The notes below the pieces were generated by a model. The model did not search any database. It was not told where the DNA came from and saw nothing but the letters and a program-made list of their open reading frames with translations. The position numbers and the translations under genes are program-made. DNA of 64,000 nucleotides from Anolis sagrei. Lineage: Eukaryota > Chordata > Lepidosauria > Squamata > Anolidae. Below, piece by piece: positions 28,105 through 37,526 of this stretch (position 1 is the first letter of the stretch; each line of letters opens with the position of its first letter). Where the stretch lies: contig NC_090028.1 in the NCBI RefSeq assembly GCF_037176765.1, positions 21,091,234-21,155,233 of the forward strand, read 5' to 3'.

Positions 28105-28528
28105 TTTTGTCGCGTCAGGAGAGACTTGAGAATTTGCAAGTCACTTCTGGTGTGAGAGAATTGGCCATCTGCAAGGACATTGTCCAGGGGACGCCCAGAT
28201 GATTTGATGTTTTATCATCCTTGTGGGAGGCTTCTCTCATGTCCCCGCATGAGGAGCTGGAGCTGATAGAGGGAGCTCATCCGCCTCTCCCCAGATTCAA
28301 ACCTGCGACCTGTCGGTGAGTTTTCCTAGCTGTGTGGCCATGTCCCAGAAGCACTCTCTCCTGACGTTTCGCCTGCACCTCTGGCCAGCATCCTCAGAGG
28401 TTGTGACAGCTGTTGGATACTACCCAAGTGGGGTTTCTCTATCTGGAATAATGCCCAGGGTGGGAGAAAGAACTCTTGTCTGTTGGAGGCAGGTGTGAAT
28501 GCAGCAATGGGCCAGCTTGATGATGATG

Positions 28529-28561
<33 letters not shown>

Positions 28562-28867
28562 TATTTTTTTGTTGCATCAGGAGAGACTTGAGAATTTGCA
28601 AGTCACTTCTGATGTGAGAGAATTGGCCGTCTGCAAGGAATGAATCTCTGGATGGCTGTGAGTTTTCCGGGCTGTGTGGCCATGTCCCAGAAGCACTCTC
28701 TCCTGACATTTCGCCTGCACCTCTGGCCAGCATCCTCAGAGGTTGTGACAGCTGTTGGAAACAACCCAAGTGGGGTTTCTCTATATGGAATAATGTCCAG
28801 GGTGGGAGAAAGAACTCTTGTCTGTTGGAGGCAGGTGTGAATGCAGCAATGGGCCAGCTTGATGATG

Positions 28868-28902
<35 letters not shown>

Positions 28903-28905
28903 TTT
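27810..28905 (-). repeat. Three tandem Penelope-end/(TAA)n/SINE composites
   Basis: The phrase GTGAGTTTTCC followed by 'gctgtgtggccatgtcccag' starts at about 27851, 28317 and 28659. The first two copies are followed by a TAA run and a piece of the ACA-type SINE, the third by a TAA run only. This is a tandem triplication of a composite unit with trimmed ends. Confidence 0.8.
28363..28397 (-). ncRNA. Hammerhead-ribozyme-like motif
   Basis: The minus strand reads CTGAGGATGCTGGCC ... GCAGGCGAAACGTC, with both core words intact. CCTCTGAGG upstream and AGGAG downstream can form a short helix I. The sister copies at 27.9 and 28.7 kb read GAAATGTC and lack the conserved pairing. Confidence 0.45.
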
Positions 28906-28990
28906 TTGTCGAAGGCTTTCATGGCTGGAATCACTAGGTTCTTGTGGGTTTTTTCGGGCTATGGAGCCATGTTCTAGAGGCATTTCTCCT

Positions 28991-29025
28991 GACGTTTCGC
29001 CTGCATCTATGGCAAGTATCCTCAG
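28991..29025 (-). ncRNA. Hammerhead-ribozyme-like motif (left arm)
   Basis: The minus strand reads CTGAGGATACTTGCC ... GCAGGCGAAACGTC, followed by AGGAG. One base in helix II differs from the right-arm copy. Confidence 0.45.
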
Positions 29026-29267
29026 AGGTTGTGAGGTCTGTTGGAAGTAGGAAAAATGGGTTTATATATCTGTGGAATGGCTGGGGCACAGATTAACACC
29101 TCCCAGCAACAGGTTTTCCCAGGCTCAGGCAGGCCTTCAAATGCTAATGAAGGTGATCAGCTAAACATTCACACCTAACTGCAGCAGGGAAGAGCTCCTT
29201 GCCCCACCCCAGCCATTCCACAGATATATAAACCCATTTTTCCTACTTCCAACAGACCTCACAACCT

Positions 29268-29302
29268 CTGAGGATGCTTGCCATAGATGCAGGCGAAACG
29301 TC
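29268..29302 (+). ncRNA. Hammerhead-ribozyme-like motif (right arm), best copy
   Basis: CTGAGGA, one extra T, helix II GCTTGC/GCAGGC with loop CATAGAT, GAAAC then GTC. Helix I is CCT (before) with AGG (after). This matches the minimal type I hammerhead with a two-pair helix III reported for Penelope-like elements. Cleavage would be expected after the C of GTC. Confidence 0.55.
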
Positions 29303-29360
29303 AGGAGAAATGCCTCTAGAACATGGCTCTATAGCCCGAAAAAACCCACAAGAACCTAAT

Positions 29361-29625
29361 AATTTTTTTGTCGCATCAGGAGAGACTTGAGAATTTGCAA
29401 GTCACTTCTGGTGTGAGAGAATTGGCCATCTGCAAGGACATTGTCCAGGGGACACCCAGATGATTTGATGTTTTATCATCCTTGTGGGAGGCTTCTCTCA
29501 TGTCCCCGCATGAGGAGCTGGAGCTGATAGAGGGAGCTCATCCGCCTCTCCCCGGATTCAAACCTGCGACCTGTCGGTCTTCAGTCCTGCCGGCACAGGG
29601 GTTTAACCCACTGCGCCACCAGGGT
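29361..29625 (-). mobile_element. tRNA-derived SINE (ACA-SINE2-like)
   Basis: Minus-strand copy with B box GCAGGTTTGAATCCGG and head GGTGGCGCAGTGGGTTAAAC. It closes the series of composites. Confidence 0.85.
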
Positions 29626-29668
29626 TATAATAAAATAATAATAATAATAAAACTCTAGATAATAATAA

Positions 29669-30237
29669 TCTGTATAAATAAAAATGTAATGTTTGTTTGT
29701 GGGATTAACAGAACTCAGGAACCACTGGGGGAATTGACACCAAATTTGGACTAATCCAAGGAGTGACCATCTATATAAATAAAAATGTAATGTTACTTCG
29801 TGCTACCATCAGAACTCAAAAACCACTGGGGGAATTGACACCAAATTTGGACACAAGACACCTAACAACCCAATGTATGTCCTCCACTCAAAAAAATGAT
29901 TTTGTCATTTGGGAATTGTCGTTGCTGGGATTTATAGTTTACCTACAATCAAAGAGCATTCTGAACGCTATCAACAATGGAATTGAACCAAACTTGGCAC
30001 ACTGGACTCCCACCAACAGAAAATACTGGAAGGGTTTGGTGAGCACTGACCTTGAGTTTGGGAAGTGTAGTTCACCCACATCCAGAGAGCACTGTGGACT
30101 CAAACAATGATGGATCTGGACCAAACTCTACACGAATACTCCATATGCCCAAATGTGAACACTGGTGGAGTTTGGGGGAAAATAGAATCTTGACATTTGG
30201 GAGTTGTAGTTGCTGGGATTTATAGTTCACCTACAAT
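29669..30237 (+). mobile_element. Helitron 5' part (two successive 5' ends)
   Basis: Two starts, TCTGTATAAATAAAAATGTA at 29669 and TCTATATAAATAAAAATGTA at 29770, show one Helitron copy joined to another. The interior has the shared 290-bp-repeat text. Confidence 0.75.
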
Positions 30238-30637
30238 CACAGGGAAGGCTGAGCGAAGGAAGATCGATGCTTTTGAGCTGTGGTGTTGGAGGAAAGTTCT
30301 GAGAGTGCCTTGGACTGCGAGAAGATCCAACCAGTCCATCCTCCAGGAAATAAAGCCCGACTGCTCACTGGAGGGAAGGAGACTAGAGACAAAGTTGAAG
30401 TACTTTGGCCACATCATGAGGAGACAGGAAAGCCTGGAGAAGACAATTATGCTGGGGAAAGTGGAAGGCAAAGGAAGAGGGGTCGACCAAGGGCAAGATG
30501 GATGGGTGGCATCCTTGAAGTGACTGGACTGACCTTGAAGGAGCTGGGGGTGGTAACGGCCAACAGGGAGCTCTGGCTTGGGCTGGTCCATGAGGTCACG
30601 AAGAGTCAGAGACGACTGAACAAATGAACAACAACAA
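30238..30637 (+). mobile_element. RTE-BovB LINE 3' end
   Basis: The frame encodes RRKIDAFELWCWRKVLRVPW, TARRSNQSILQEIKPDCSLE and YFGHIMRRQESLEKTIMLGK, the BovB ORF C-terminus. It ends with 'agagacgactgaacaaatga' and an ACAACAA tail typical of BovB. It is 5' truncated and lies between Helitron pieces. Confidence 0.9.
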
Positions 30638-31180
30638 TCTTATATAAATAAAAATGTAATGTTCGTTTGTGGTACCATCTGAACTCAAAAACCACTGGGG
30701 GAATTGACACCAAATTTGGACACAAGACACCTAACAACCCAATATATATCCTTCACTGAAAAAAAAAATGATTTTGTCATTTGGGAATTGTCGTTGCTGG
30801 GATTTATAGTTTACCTACAATCAAAGAGCATTCTGAACTCCACCAATGATGGAATTGGACCAAACTTAGCACACAGGGCTCCCATGACCAACAGAAAAAA
30901 CTGGAAGGGTTTGGTGGGCAGTGTCCTTTGTTTTGGAGTTGTAGTCCACCTACATCCAGAGAGCACTGGACTCAAACAATGATGGGTCTGGACCAAACTC
31001 TACACGAATACTCAATATGCCCAAATGTGAACACTGGTGGAGTTTGGGGGGAAATAGAATCTTGACATTTGGGAGTTGTAGTTGCTGGGATTTATAGTTC
31101 ACCTACAATCACAGAGCATTCTGAATCCCACCAATGATAGAATTTGGCCAAACCTCCCACACAGAACCCCCATGTGGGCC
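30638..31180 (+). mobile_element. Helitron, 5' end present, 3' end missing
   Basis: Starts TCTTATATAAATAAAAATGT just after the BovB tail and contains about one and a half internal repeats. No CTAG terminus at the right. Confidence 0.7.
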
Positions 31181-31439
31181 ACCTGGAGAAATTATACTGT
31201 TTAGCCGGTATTTATATCCTCCAGGAAGTATTAGTCAGCAATGAAAAGACCAAGGCATTGACATCTCCAGCCCATTCTCTGTTCGGATATCAGCCAGCAT
31301 GCCAATGCCTTAAATCAAGAAATAGCTTCCGAAGATCTACAGAGAGACTCACAGACCTTGTAAAGATGCCTCCACTTTGTAATGACGCTATCACTTTGTA
31401 AAGACGACACCAGAAGCAGTAGAGCCGTCACTGATTTAT
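31181..31439. other. Unidentified repeat-like segment
   Basis: Contains a short open frame (ERLTDLVKMPPL) that looks retroelement-derived. Family not recognised. Confidence 0.3.
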
Positions 31440-32225
31440 CAGGGTCTCCTACTATTTGTAATGGATTTATAAAATTGATAACACAGCTGATAGCTTGTAA
31501 TATTTTGTCGGGCTTTCTTTAATGTGTTGCATGGCTTGACTTGAAAGTATTCGAAATAGAAACTTGGCTTTAAGAGAAACTGTAACAAGTTTATTGAAGT
31601 ATAGAAGAAGGTTAATGGTTTCAATGTTTCTTCACTCCTAGAAGCACATTTCTTTAGAGGTTACATTTCTAACATTTCATAAAACAACTCTTGAGAGGAC
31701 TGTTCCTTCCACTAAACAAGTTTTAAACTTATTTTTCTTCAAACTGAGTTTTTCCTTAACAATTAACTTCAGGTACCAGCTTATTCTTTCCCTATGTTAT
31801 TTCTGTTGCTGTAAAGATACTTACTGGGATTCTCTCCTTTTTGCTCATACACTAACTACTAATCTAAATAAGTCAACCTGACCTATGTAAACCACACAGG
31901 CTAAAAGCCTAAACTTTCCTGGTTCTCAACACAGTAGAACCAGCCTTTCCCTGTAGTTCTCTAACTACAGACTGCTTCCCTGATTCTCAACACTGTAGAA
32001 CCAGCCTTTCCTGCAGTTCTCAAACTACAGACTGACCGTTTTAAAATGCCTGCCCTGCCAAGTGACAGTTGGCTCTGCCCCTTTTTCCATGGCAACCCAG
32101 CTCAGAGTGAGCTGAGTTGGCTACCATCCCCCTAGTTATGCTATTTTAAATACTTACCCTTTTAAACACCTATCTATAATTATACATAACTGTAGGTTAA
32201 AATTCACACTTCTTCACACACCTCA
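31440..32225 (-). mobile_element. Possible solo-LTR fossil
   Basis: On the minus strand it begins TGTGAAGAAGTGTGAATTTT and has an AATAAA signal near its far end, with an internal 60-bp duplication ('gtagaaccagcctttcc' twice). No internal genes; broken or solo. Age unknown. Confidence 0.4.
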
Positions 32226-32243
32226 GCAAGCAAGACTCCAAAA

Positions 32244-32985
32244 GTGGCAAGTAAAAGGACCCACTATACTACGCTTACGCTTGAGGCTCAGGCGTCGGAA
32301 GTGTCTGGGAAGCCTTTTGCACAATTGAGACTTGTGTGCCAACTGCGACCGTACCTCGCGAAGGCTGATCTGGCCAGGGTGGTCCATGCCTTGGTCACCT
32401 CCAGATTGGACTATTGCAATGCGCTCTACGTGGGGCTGCCCTTGAAAACGACTCGGAAGTTCCAACTGGTCCAACAAGCAGCGGCCAGGATGTTAACTGG
32501 GGCCCCTTACAGAGAGAGGTCAACCCTCCTGTTCAAGAAGCTCCACTGGCTGCCGTTTATTTTCCGAGCCCAATTTAAGGTGCAGGTGCTTACCTACAAA
32601 GCCCTGAATGGTTTGGGACCATCCTACCTGCATGACCGCATCTCCATCTACGAACCCACGCGTTCACTTCGGTCATCCGGAGAGGCCCTGCTCGTGATCC
32701 CGCCTGCATCGCAAGCGCGTTTGGTGGGGACACGAGACAGGGCTTTTTCTGTGGTGGTCCCCCAACTCTGGAACACCCTTCCCAAAGATCTTAGACAGGC
32801 CCCTACCCTGGCAGTCTTAGTGTATTGTTTATTGCTTGTTGTTTACATTGCTTTGTTTTTAATTTGCCTTGGGTTTTGTATTGTTATGTTGTGTGTTGAG
32901 GCCTTGGCCTTTGTAAGCCGCATCGAGTCCTTCGGGAGATGCTAGCGAGGTACAAATAAAGTTTAATAATAATAATAATAATAAT
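32244..32985 (+). mobile_element. L2 LINE, reverse transcriptase C-terminus
   Basis: Encodes [20 protein letters not shown] through SVVVPQLWNTLPKDLRQAPT, then the L2 3' end ('gtaagccgcatcgagtcctt') and a TAA run. Long open frame, so relatively young. Confidence 0.88.
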
Positions 32986-32987
32986 AA

Positions 32988-33361
32988 AAACCCAGAATCT
33001 CAATCAATGGCTGAGACCGGATGAGAAACTCCCTCCTGACCACACAGAAGGCTGAGCAGCTTGGAAGATGCTGAACAGACTGCACTCTGGCACCATGAGA
33101 TGCAGAGCCAATCTTAAGTAATGGGGCTATAAAGTGGAGTCCACAACATGCGAGTGTGGAGAAGAGCAAACCACAGATCACCTACTACAATGCAGCCTGA
33201 GCCCTGCCACATGCACAATGGAGGACGTTCTCATAGTGACACCAGCAGCATTCCAAATGGCCAGCTTCTGGTCAAAGGAAATCTAGCATAATGCCAAGTT
33301 TTTCACTTTGTGGTTTTTTACACATTATAGCTGTATTCTCAATTTACGATAAATAAAAGCC
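32988..33361 (+). mobile_element. Unclassified LINE 3' end
   Basis: The plus strand encodes LNRLHSGTMRCRANL and CECGEEQTTDHLLQCSL, the cysteine-rich C-terminus common to several LINE clades. It ends in 'tacgataaataaaagcc'. Confidence 0.55.
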
Positions 33362-34015
33362 TTGGATAGAAAGATACTTTTAAAAAGAAGCCAAAACTTC
33401 GTTCCAGGAAGTTCTGCTCAAAACCCTTCGCTCAGCATTTCAAGAGGGTTTTGCCCCAGCATCATCTGTGCTTATGTGGAGGGTGTGACATGGATGCCTG
33501 TCCCAGCAAGACGACAGGAGACAGCTTTGAAAAGGTTCTTGTTTATTCACTCAGAAAAAAAACTGTACAAATATTATAGTCAAGGCTCTGTAGCTGCAAA
33601 AAAGTATAAAAATAATCTTTATATATGAATCAAAATTCACCCCCCCCCCAATTGTACATTTTCTGTAGGTATCTTTTCCGGGAAAGAGGTCGACAGCAAA
33701 GAAGAGGGAAAGATCAGCTGCTAAACAATGATGATGAGTGCTCCCCATCAAACACTCAGACAGAGAGATGGCAAGGAACTGACATAAATGAGCAAGAAAG
33801 ACTTCTGCCTTCTTAAAGGCATCCCGTCATCCTGCATGGGATGAGAAAAGAAATTGCAGATATCAAGAACCGAAGAAGTGGAGGACCTTTGGCCCTCTGA
33901 GTGTCTGGGACTACTATTCCAACAGTCCTCTACCATTGGCCATGTGGATGGGGCTGCTGGGACTTACAGGCCTGGAAACCAGGCAGGCCAAAGGTTTTTG
34001 AAACCAGAAATACTT
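33362..34015. other. Intergenic, not identified
   Basis: Mostly unique. A minus-strand AATAAA lies at 33541-33546. No gene recognised. Confidence 0.4.
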
Positions 34016-34019
34016 TTGT

Positions 34020-34300
34020 GTTGTTGAAAGTTTTCATAGCTGGAATCACTGGGTTGCTGTGAGTTTTCTGGGCTGTATGGCCATGTTCCAGAAGCATTCT
34101 CCCCTGATGTTTCGCCCACATCTATGGCAGACATCCACAGAGGTTGTGAGGTCTACTGGAAACTGGGAAAGTGGGGTTTATATATCTGTAGAATGTCCAG
34201 GGTGGGAGAAAGAACTCTCATCTGTTGGAAGCAAGTGTGAATGCTGTAGCCTTGAAGCTGCAAGGATATTCAATGCTAATCAAAGGGAGCTTTCTCTTTA
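34020..34300 (-). mobile_element. Penelope-like element terminal region
   Basis: 'ttgttgaaagttttcatagc' then 'tgatgtttcgcccacatcta', a diverged Penelope end with a decayed hammerhead core. Confidence 0.75.
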
Positions 34301-34319
34301 GTGGCTGGAGGCAAACGGC

Positions 34320-34917
34320 ATCCAGTCATGAAGGTTTCCCCTCTGGAGGCATGGTTGGAGACGCTCAAGTAGAGTGAGCTGCAGTTCCTGGCCAAGGCTC
34401 TGGGTCAGAGGGCCAATCTCTGGGGAGGCCCTGCTCTCGCTCCCAGCTCCCTGGTGGGGACAAGGGAGAGGGCCTTCTCCATGGTTGCCCCTCGACTCTG
34501 GAACTCACTCCCCAAGGATATCAGATAAGCCCCCACATTGACAGTCTTTAGAAGGAGCTTGAAAATGTGGTTGTTCCAATGCGCCTTCCCTGAATAAAGG
34601 AAATAATCTCCAGCAAATACTCTGAGAAGCACTTTAATTACCCATTGGGTTGAACTTGATTTAAAACCCTCCCAATAGATACACTCTCTGCTCATGTCCA
34701 GCATCTATTTTTAAAGTTTTTAACTATTATATCTGGCCCAGCCATAGGTTTTTAAATTCTTATGTGTTATTGTCTACTTGTGATTTATACTGATTGTACT
34801 GTTTATTTGGGTTATTGTTGTTGTTTTATTATTGCTTGCTGTTTTGATGGGTTTTTGGGCCTGGCCTCATGTAAGCCGCTCCGAGTCCCTTGGGGAGATG
34901 GTAGCAGGGTATAAATA

Positions 34918-34935
<18 letters not shown>
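34320..34935 (+). mobile_element. L2 LINE 3' end
   Basis: Text equivalent to the L2 'TRERAFSMVAPRLWNSLP' region followed by the 3' tail ('gtaagccgctccgagtccct') and a TTA run. Confidence 0.8.
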
Positions 34936-34953
<18 letters not shown>

Positions 34954-35519
34954 CTCAAGATAAATTGTTAAATGTGTTGAAGCAACATTTTCATGAAGCA
35001 GAACAGAAAAATTGAAGTACAATTTTAGAAGATCAAAAGGAAAATGAACCATTGCAAAATACTGGATATGAAAAAACACTGAAGATATATCAAGATGAAT
35101 ATCTGACCTGACATGGAGCTTGGATGTCCAATACATTCGTAAGAAAAGTCAAGATGATTAAAACTCTCTCTCGTTGCCATTGGATTCATTGCCCAATAGA
35201 GATAATAAGTAAGCACAAAGAATTTAAAAACCTATGGCTTTTCCTGGAGACTAATGACAACTTACAAAAGTCAGAGGGAGACATGCTAAAAATTAAAGCA
35301 ATATTAATTTTTTTTACTCTCAATGACATACCATTTGGGATGCCAGCAAGGTAGTAAAGAGAGGTAATTTAATACAACAAAAAGCATACCATACCTATGG
35401 TATGGTAAGAAGAAAAAGGAGAAACACTTCACCAACCACTTTGTTAGATCTGATTAATTAAAGTCTGGGAAAGATACAAAGATAACTTTTACACTAAAAT
35501 ATCCTTTTCATGAACCAGT

Positions 35520-35880
35520 ACAGGAAAATGGAAGTAGGGTTAGCAAACAAGACCTTTTCTGCTCCGGATTCTGAGGAAGGTAACACCCTCCCCAATGAAA
35601 TTAGATCTGCCCCCTCCCTCGTGGCCTTTCATAAGAAACTCAAAACCTGGTTGTGGGATCAAGCATTTCAGCAGAAGATGAAGCAACTAGGAAGATATTG
35701 TTTTAAGTGACAGACTATGGACTGACCTGGACCATGAGTTTGAACAGGCAAAGTGTCTTAAATTGAATATATATAAGTGTTTTAATTGTGATATTTTACT
35801 TGTATATTGCCTTTTGTAAGCCACGCTGAATTCTCCTCTGGGGGTGAGAAGGACAGGATATAAATCCTTGAAATCAACCA
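35520..35880 (+). mobile_element. L2 LINE 3' end, diverged
   Basis: Encodes SAPSLVAFHKKLKTWLWDQA and has the L2 tail 'ttgtaagccacgctgaattc'. The 450 bases before it (35.0-35.5 kb) are AT-rich and not identified. Confidence 0.75.
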
Positions 35881-35884
35881 ATCA

Positions 35885-36095
35885 GGGTGATCAGTTGCAA
35901 CATTCACACTTTCCTCCAACAGACAAGAGTTAGTTCTCCCACCCTGGACATTATTCCACAGATATATAAACCCCACTTGCCTAGTTTCCAACTTCACAAC
36001 CTCTGAGGATGCCTGCCATAGTTGTGTGTAAAATGTCAGGGGAGATTGCTTCCGGAACATGGCCAGACAGCCCGGAAAACTCATAGCAACTTAGC
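35885..36095 (+). mobile_element. Penelope-like element terminal region
   Basis: 'cagatatataaaccccactt' and 'ctctgaggatgcctgccata', then a decayed core and 'ccggaaaactcatagcaac'. Confidence 0.75.
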
Positions 36096-36176
36096 AAAGT
36101 CTACTTCCATTGAATCCTGGCCACATTCAAGAAGAAAGATTGCAGCCGACTCCAACTAGTTCCCACTAGCCATGTG

Positions 36177-37410
36177 TTTAATTAGAAGGGGAGAAATGCC
36201 TTGCTTATACAGCTGGCTTAAACTGGGCTGGCTATGCAAACCCATTTGCATTGCCACAACATTGTGACATTTGTCACAACATCCCACTCAAACTGGACTT
36301 TCATCGAAGCAGTTGGGATACAAAGCGGCTTCCAGTTTGTCCCCAAACCACCTCAGCTCACCTTGGAGAGTTGCCTGGGCTACTTAATGTGCAAGGGTCA
36401 TAAGAGTCCACACAAAGTCGCAGTATTTGGTAAAAACTCAAATGCAGCATAAGGATTCAACTGTCGAGAATGTAAGAAGTGCAAATGAAGTGCAGTGGTG
36501 GTGATGTACCCTTCCTCAAGGACCAGAAAGTAATGGCAAAGGTGGTGGAGGAAAGGTAAAAATGCCTGATACTGGAAAACAGAGAATGTGTCAGGGAGAC
36601 ATATTGAGTTTCGGAAATGGCAATACAAAGGTAACATGGAAAAATGTGCCATCCTTGAGCACTGAAAGAACCCCACTGTCAGCATCTAGTTCCAGAGGGA
36701 ATGTCAACCCACAGCTTACCAGTTCCGTCGACTGACAAGTGTCTCCCCGCCCCCCCCCCCCCCAACTTGAAGAATGGTTTGGAGCCTCGCAAGGTGCAGA
36801 AGATCTTCCCTGGCTGATAGCAGTGACATTTCAAGCAATCCTGACTACTGGGAGGAAAGTGACGGTGCAAAACTGGCACATGCTTCATTGCTTTGTTTTT
36901 GAACATTGTTAGAGGAGAGCTTGCAGGATCATGATGCTTTAAGATACACAAAGGAGGTTGAGACGTGAAATGCCAATTTTCCTAAGCACCTTTCCGTGTG
37001 TAAAACCAATCCACTGAGTTGATGCAGTGGTTTTGCTTTCCCCTGCACCAAAGCAGCACAAGGAAGCTCAAACAGGTCCACGGACTTGAGGAAGCACGTT
37101 GGCCATTCAGGAAGTTTCAACAGCAATAGGCCCCAGGATCCAGTGACAGGACAGGTAGGAGAGAGTGAGGTCAAACCAAAGGACTTGGCCTATCCAACAC
37201 GGGAGGGAGAGAGCTGGAGGATGCCAGTTCGGAAGTCAATCCCTCTTCATTTTGAAGTCTTGAGACCCAGCAGGTCGATGTGTCACGGAAGCATAAGAAG
37301 AAAATAATAATAATAAAAAAAACAGGCTTGTTTGTCTTTTCAAAAGACAGGGTGGCTTTCTAAAAGGAAAAAAAAATCCCACAGTACTTCCAAAGTATTC
37401 GGCCCAGGAG
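36177..37410 (-). other. E2F4: Candidate E2F4 3' untranslated region
   Basis: Repeat-poor sequence downstream of the E2F4 stop. A minus-strand ATTAAA lies at 36177-36182 and is the first plausible polyadenylation signal; an AATAAA further on at 33541 is an alternative. The extent is an inference. Confidence 0.35.
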
Positions 37411-37526
37411 TCAGAGGTTGAGGATAGGCACATCAAAGAGGTCGCACACGCCTTCGCTCTCATCCAGGTTGTAGATATAGTCGTGGTCACTGGGAGGGGG
37501 GGAGAGGCGAAGCAAGGGGGCAAACA
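37411..37526 (-). CDS. E2F4: E2F4 coding exon 10 and stop
   Basis: Residues 358-395, [20 protein letters not shown] then [17 protein letters not shown] and TGA. This pocket-protein-binding segment is almost identical to human E2F4. Confidence 0.95.

Larger units (their letters stand above)
28935..29358. repeat. 152-bp inverted repeat of Penelope terminal regions
   Basis: The left arm 28935-29086 and right arm 29207-29358 are complements with about two differences, around a 120-bp loop. Each arm carries a hammerhead-like core, so the pair has one on each strand. Confidence 0.88.

Noticed and set aside
36090-37410. An extra gene downstream of E2F4
   Set aside because: No family likeness or splice-bounded frames. 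Best explained as E2F4 3' untranslated sequence.
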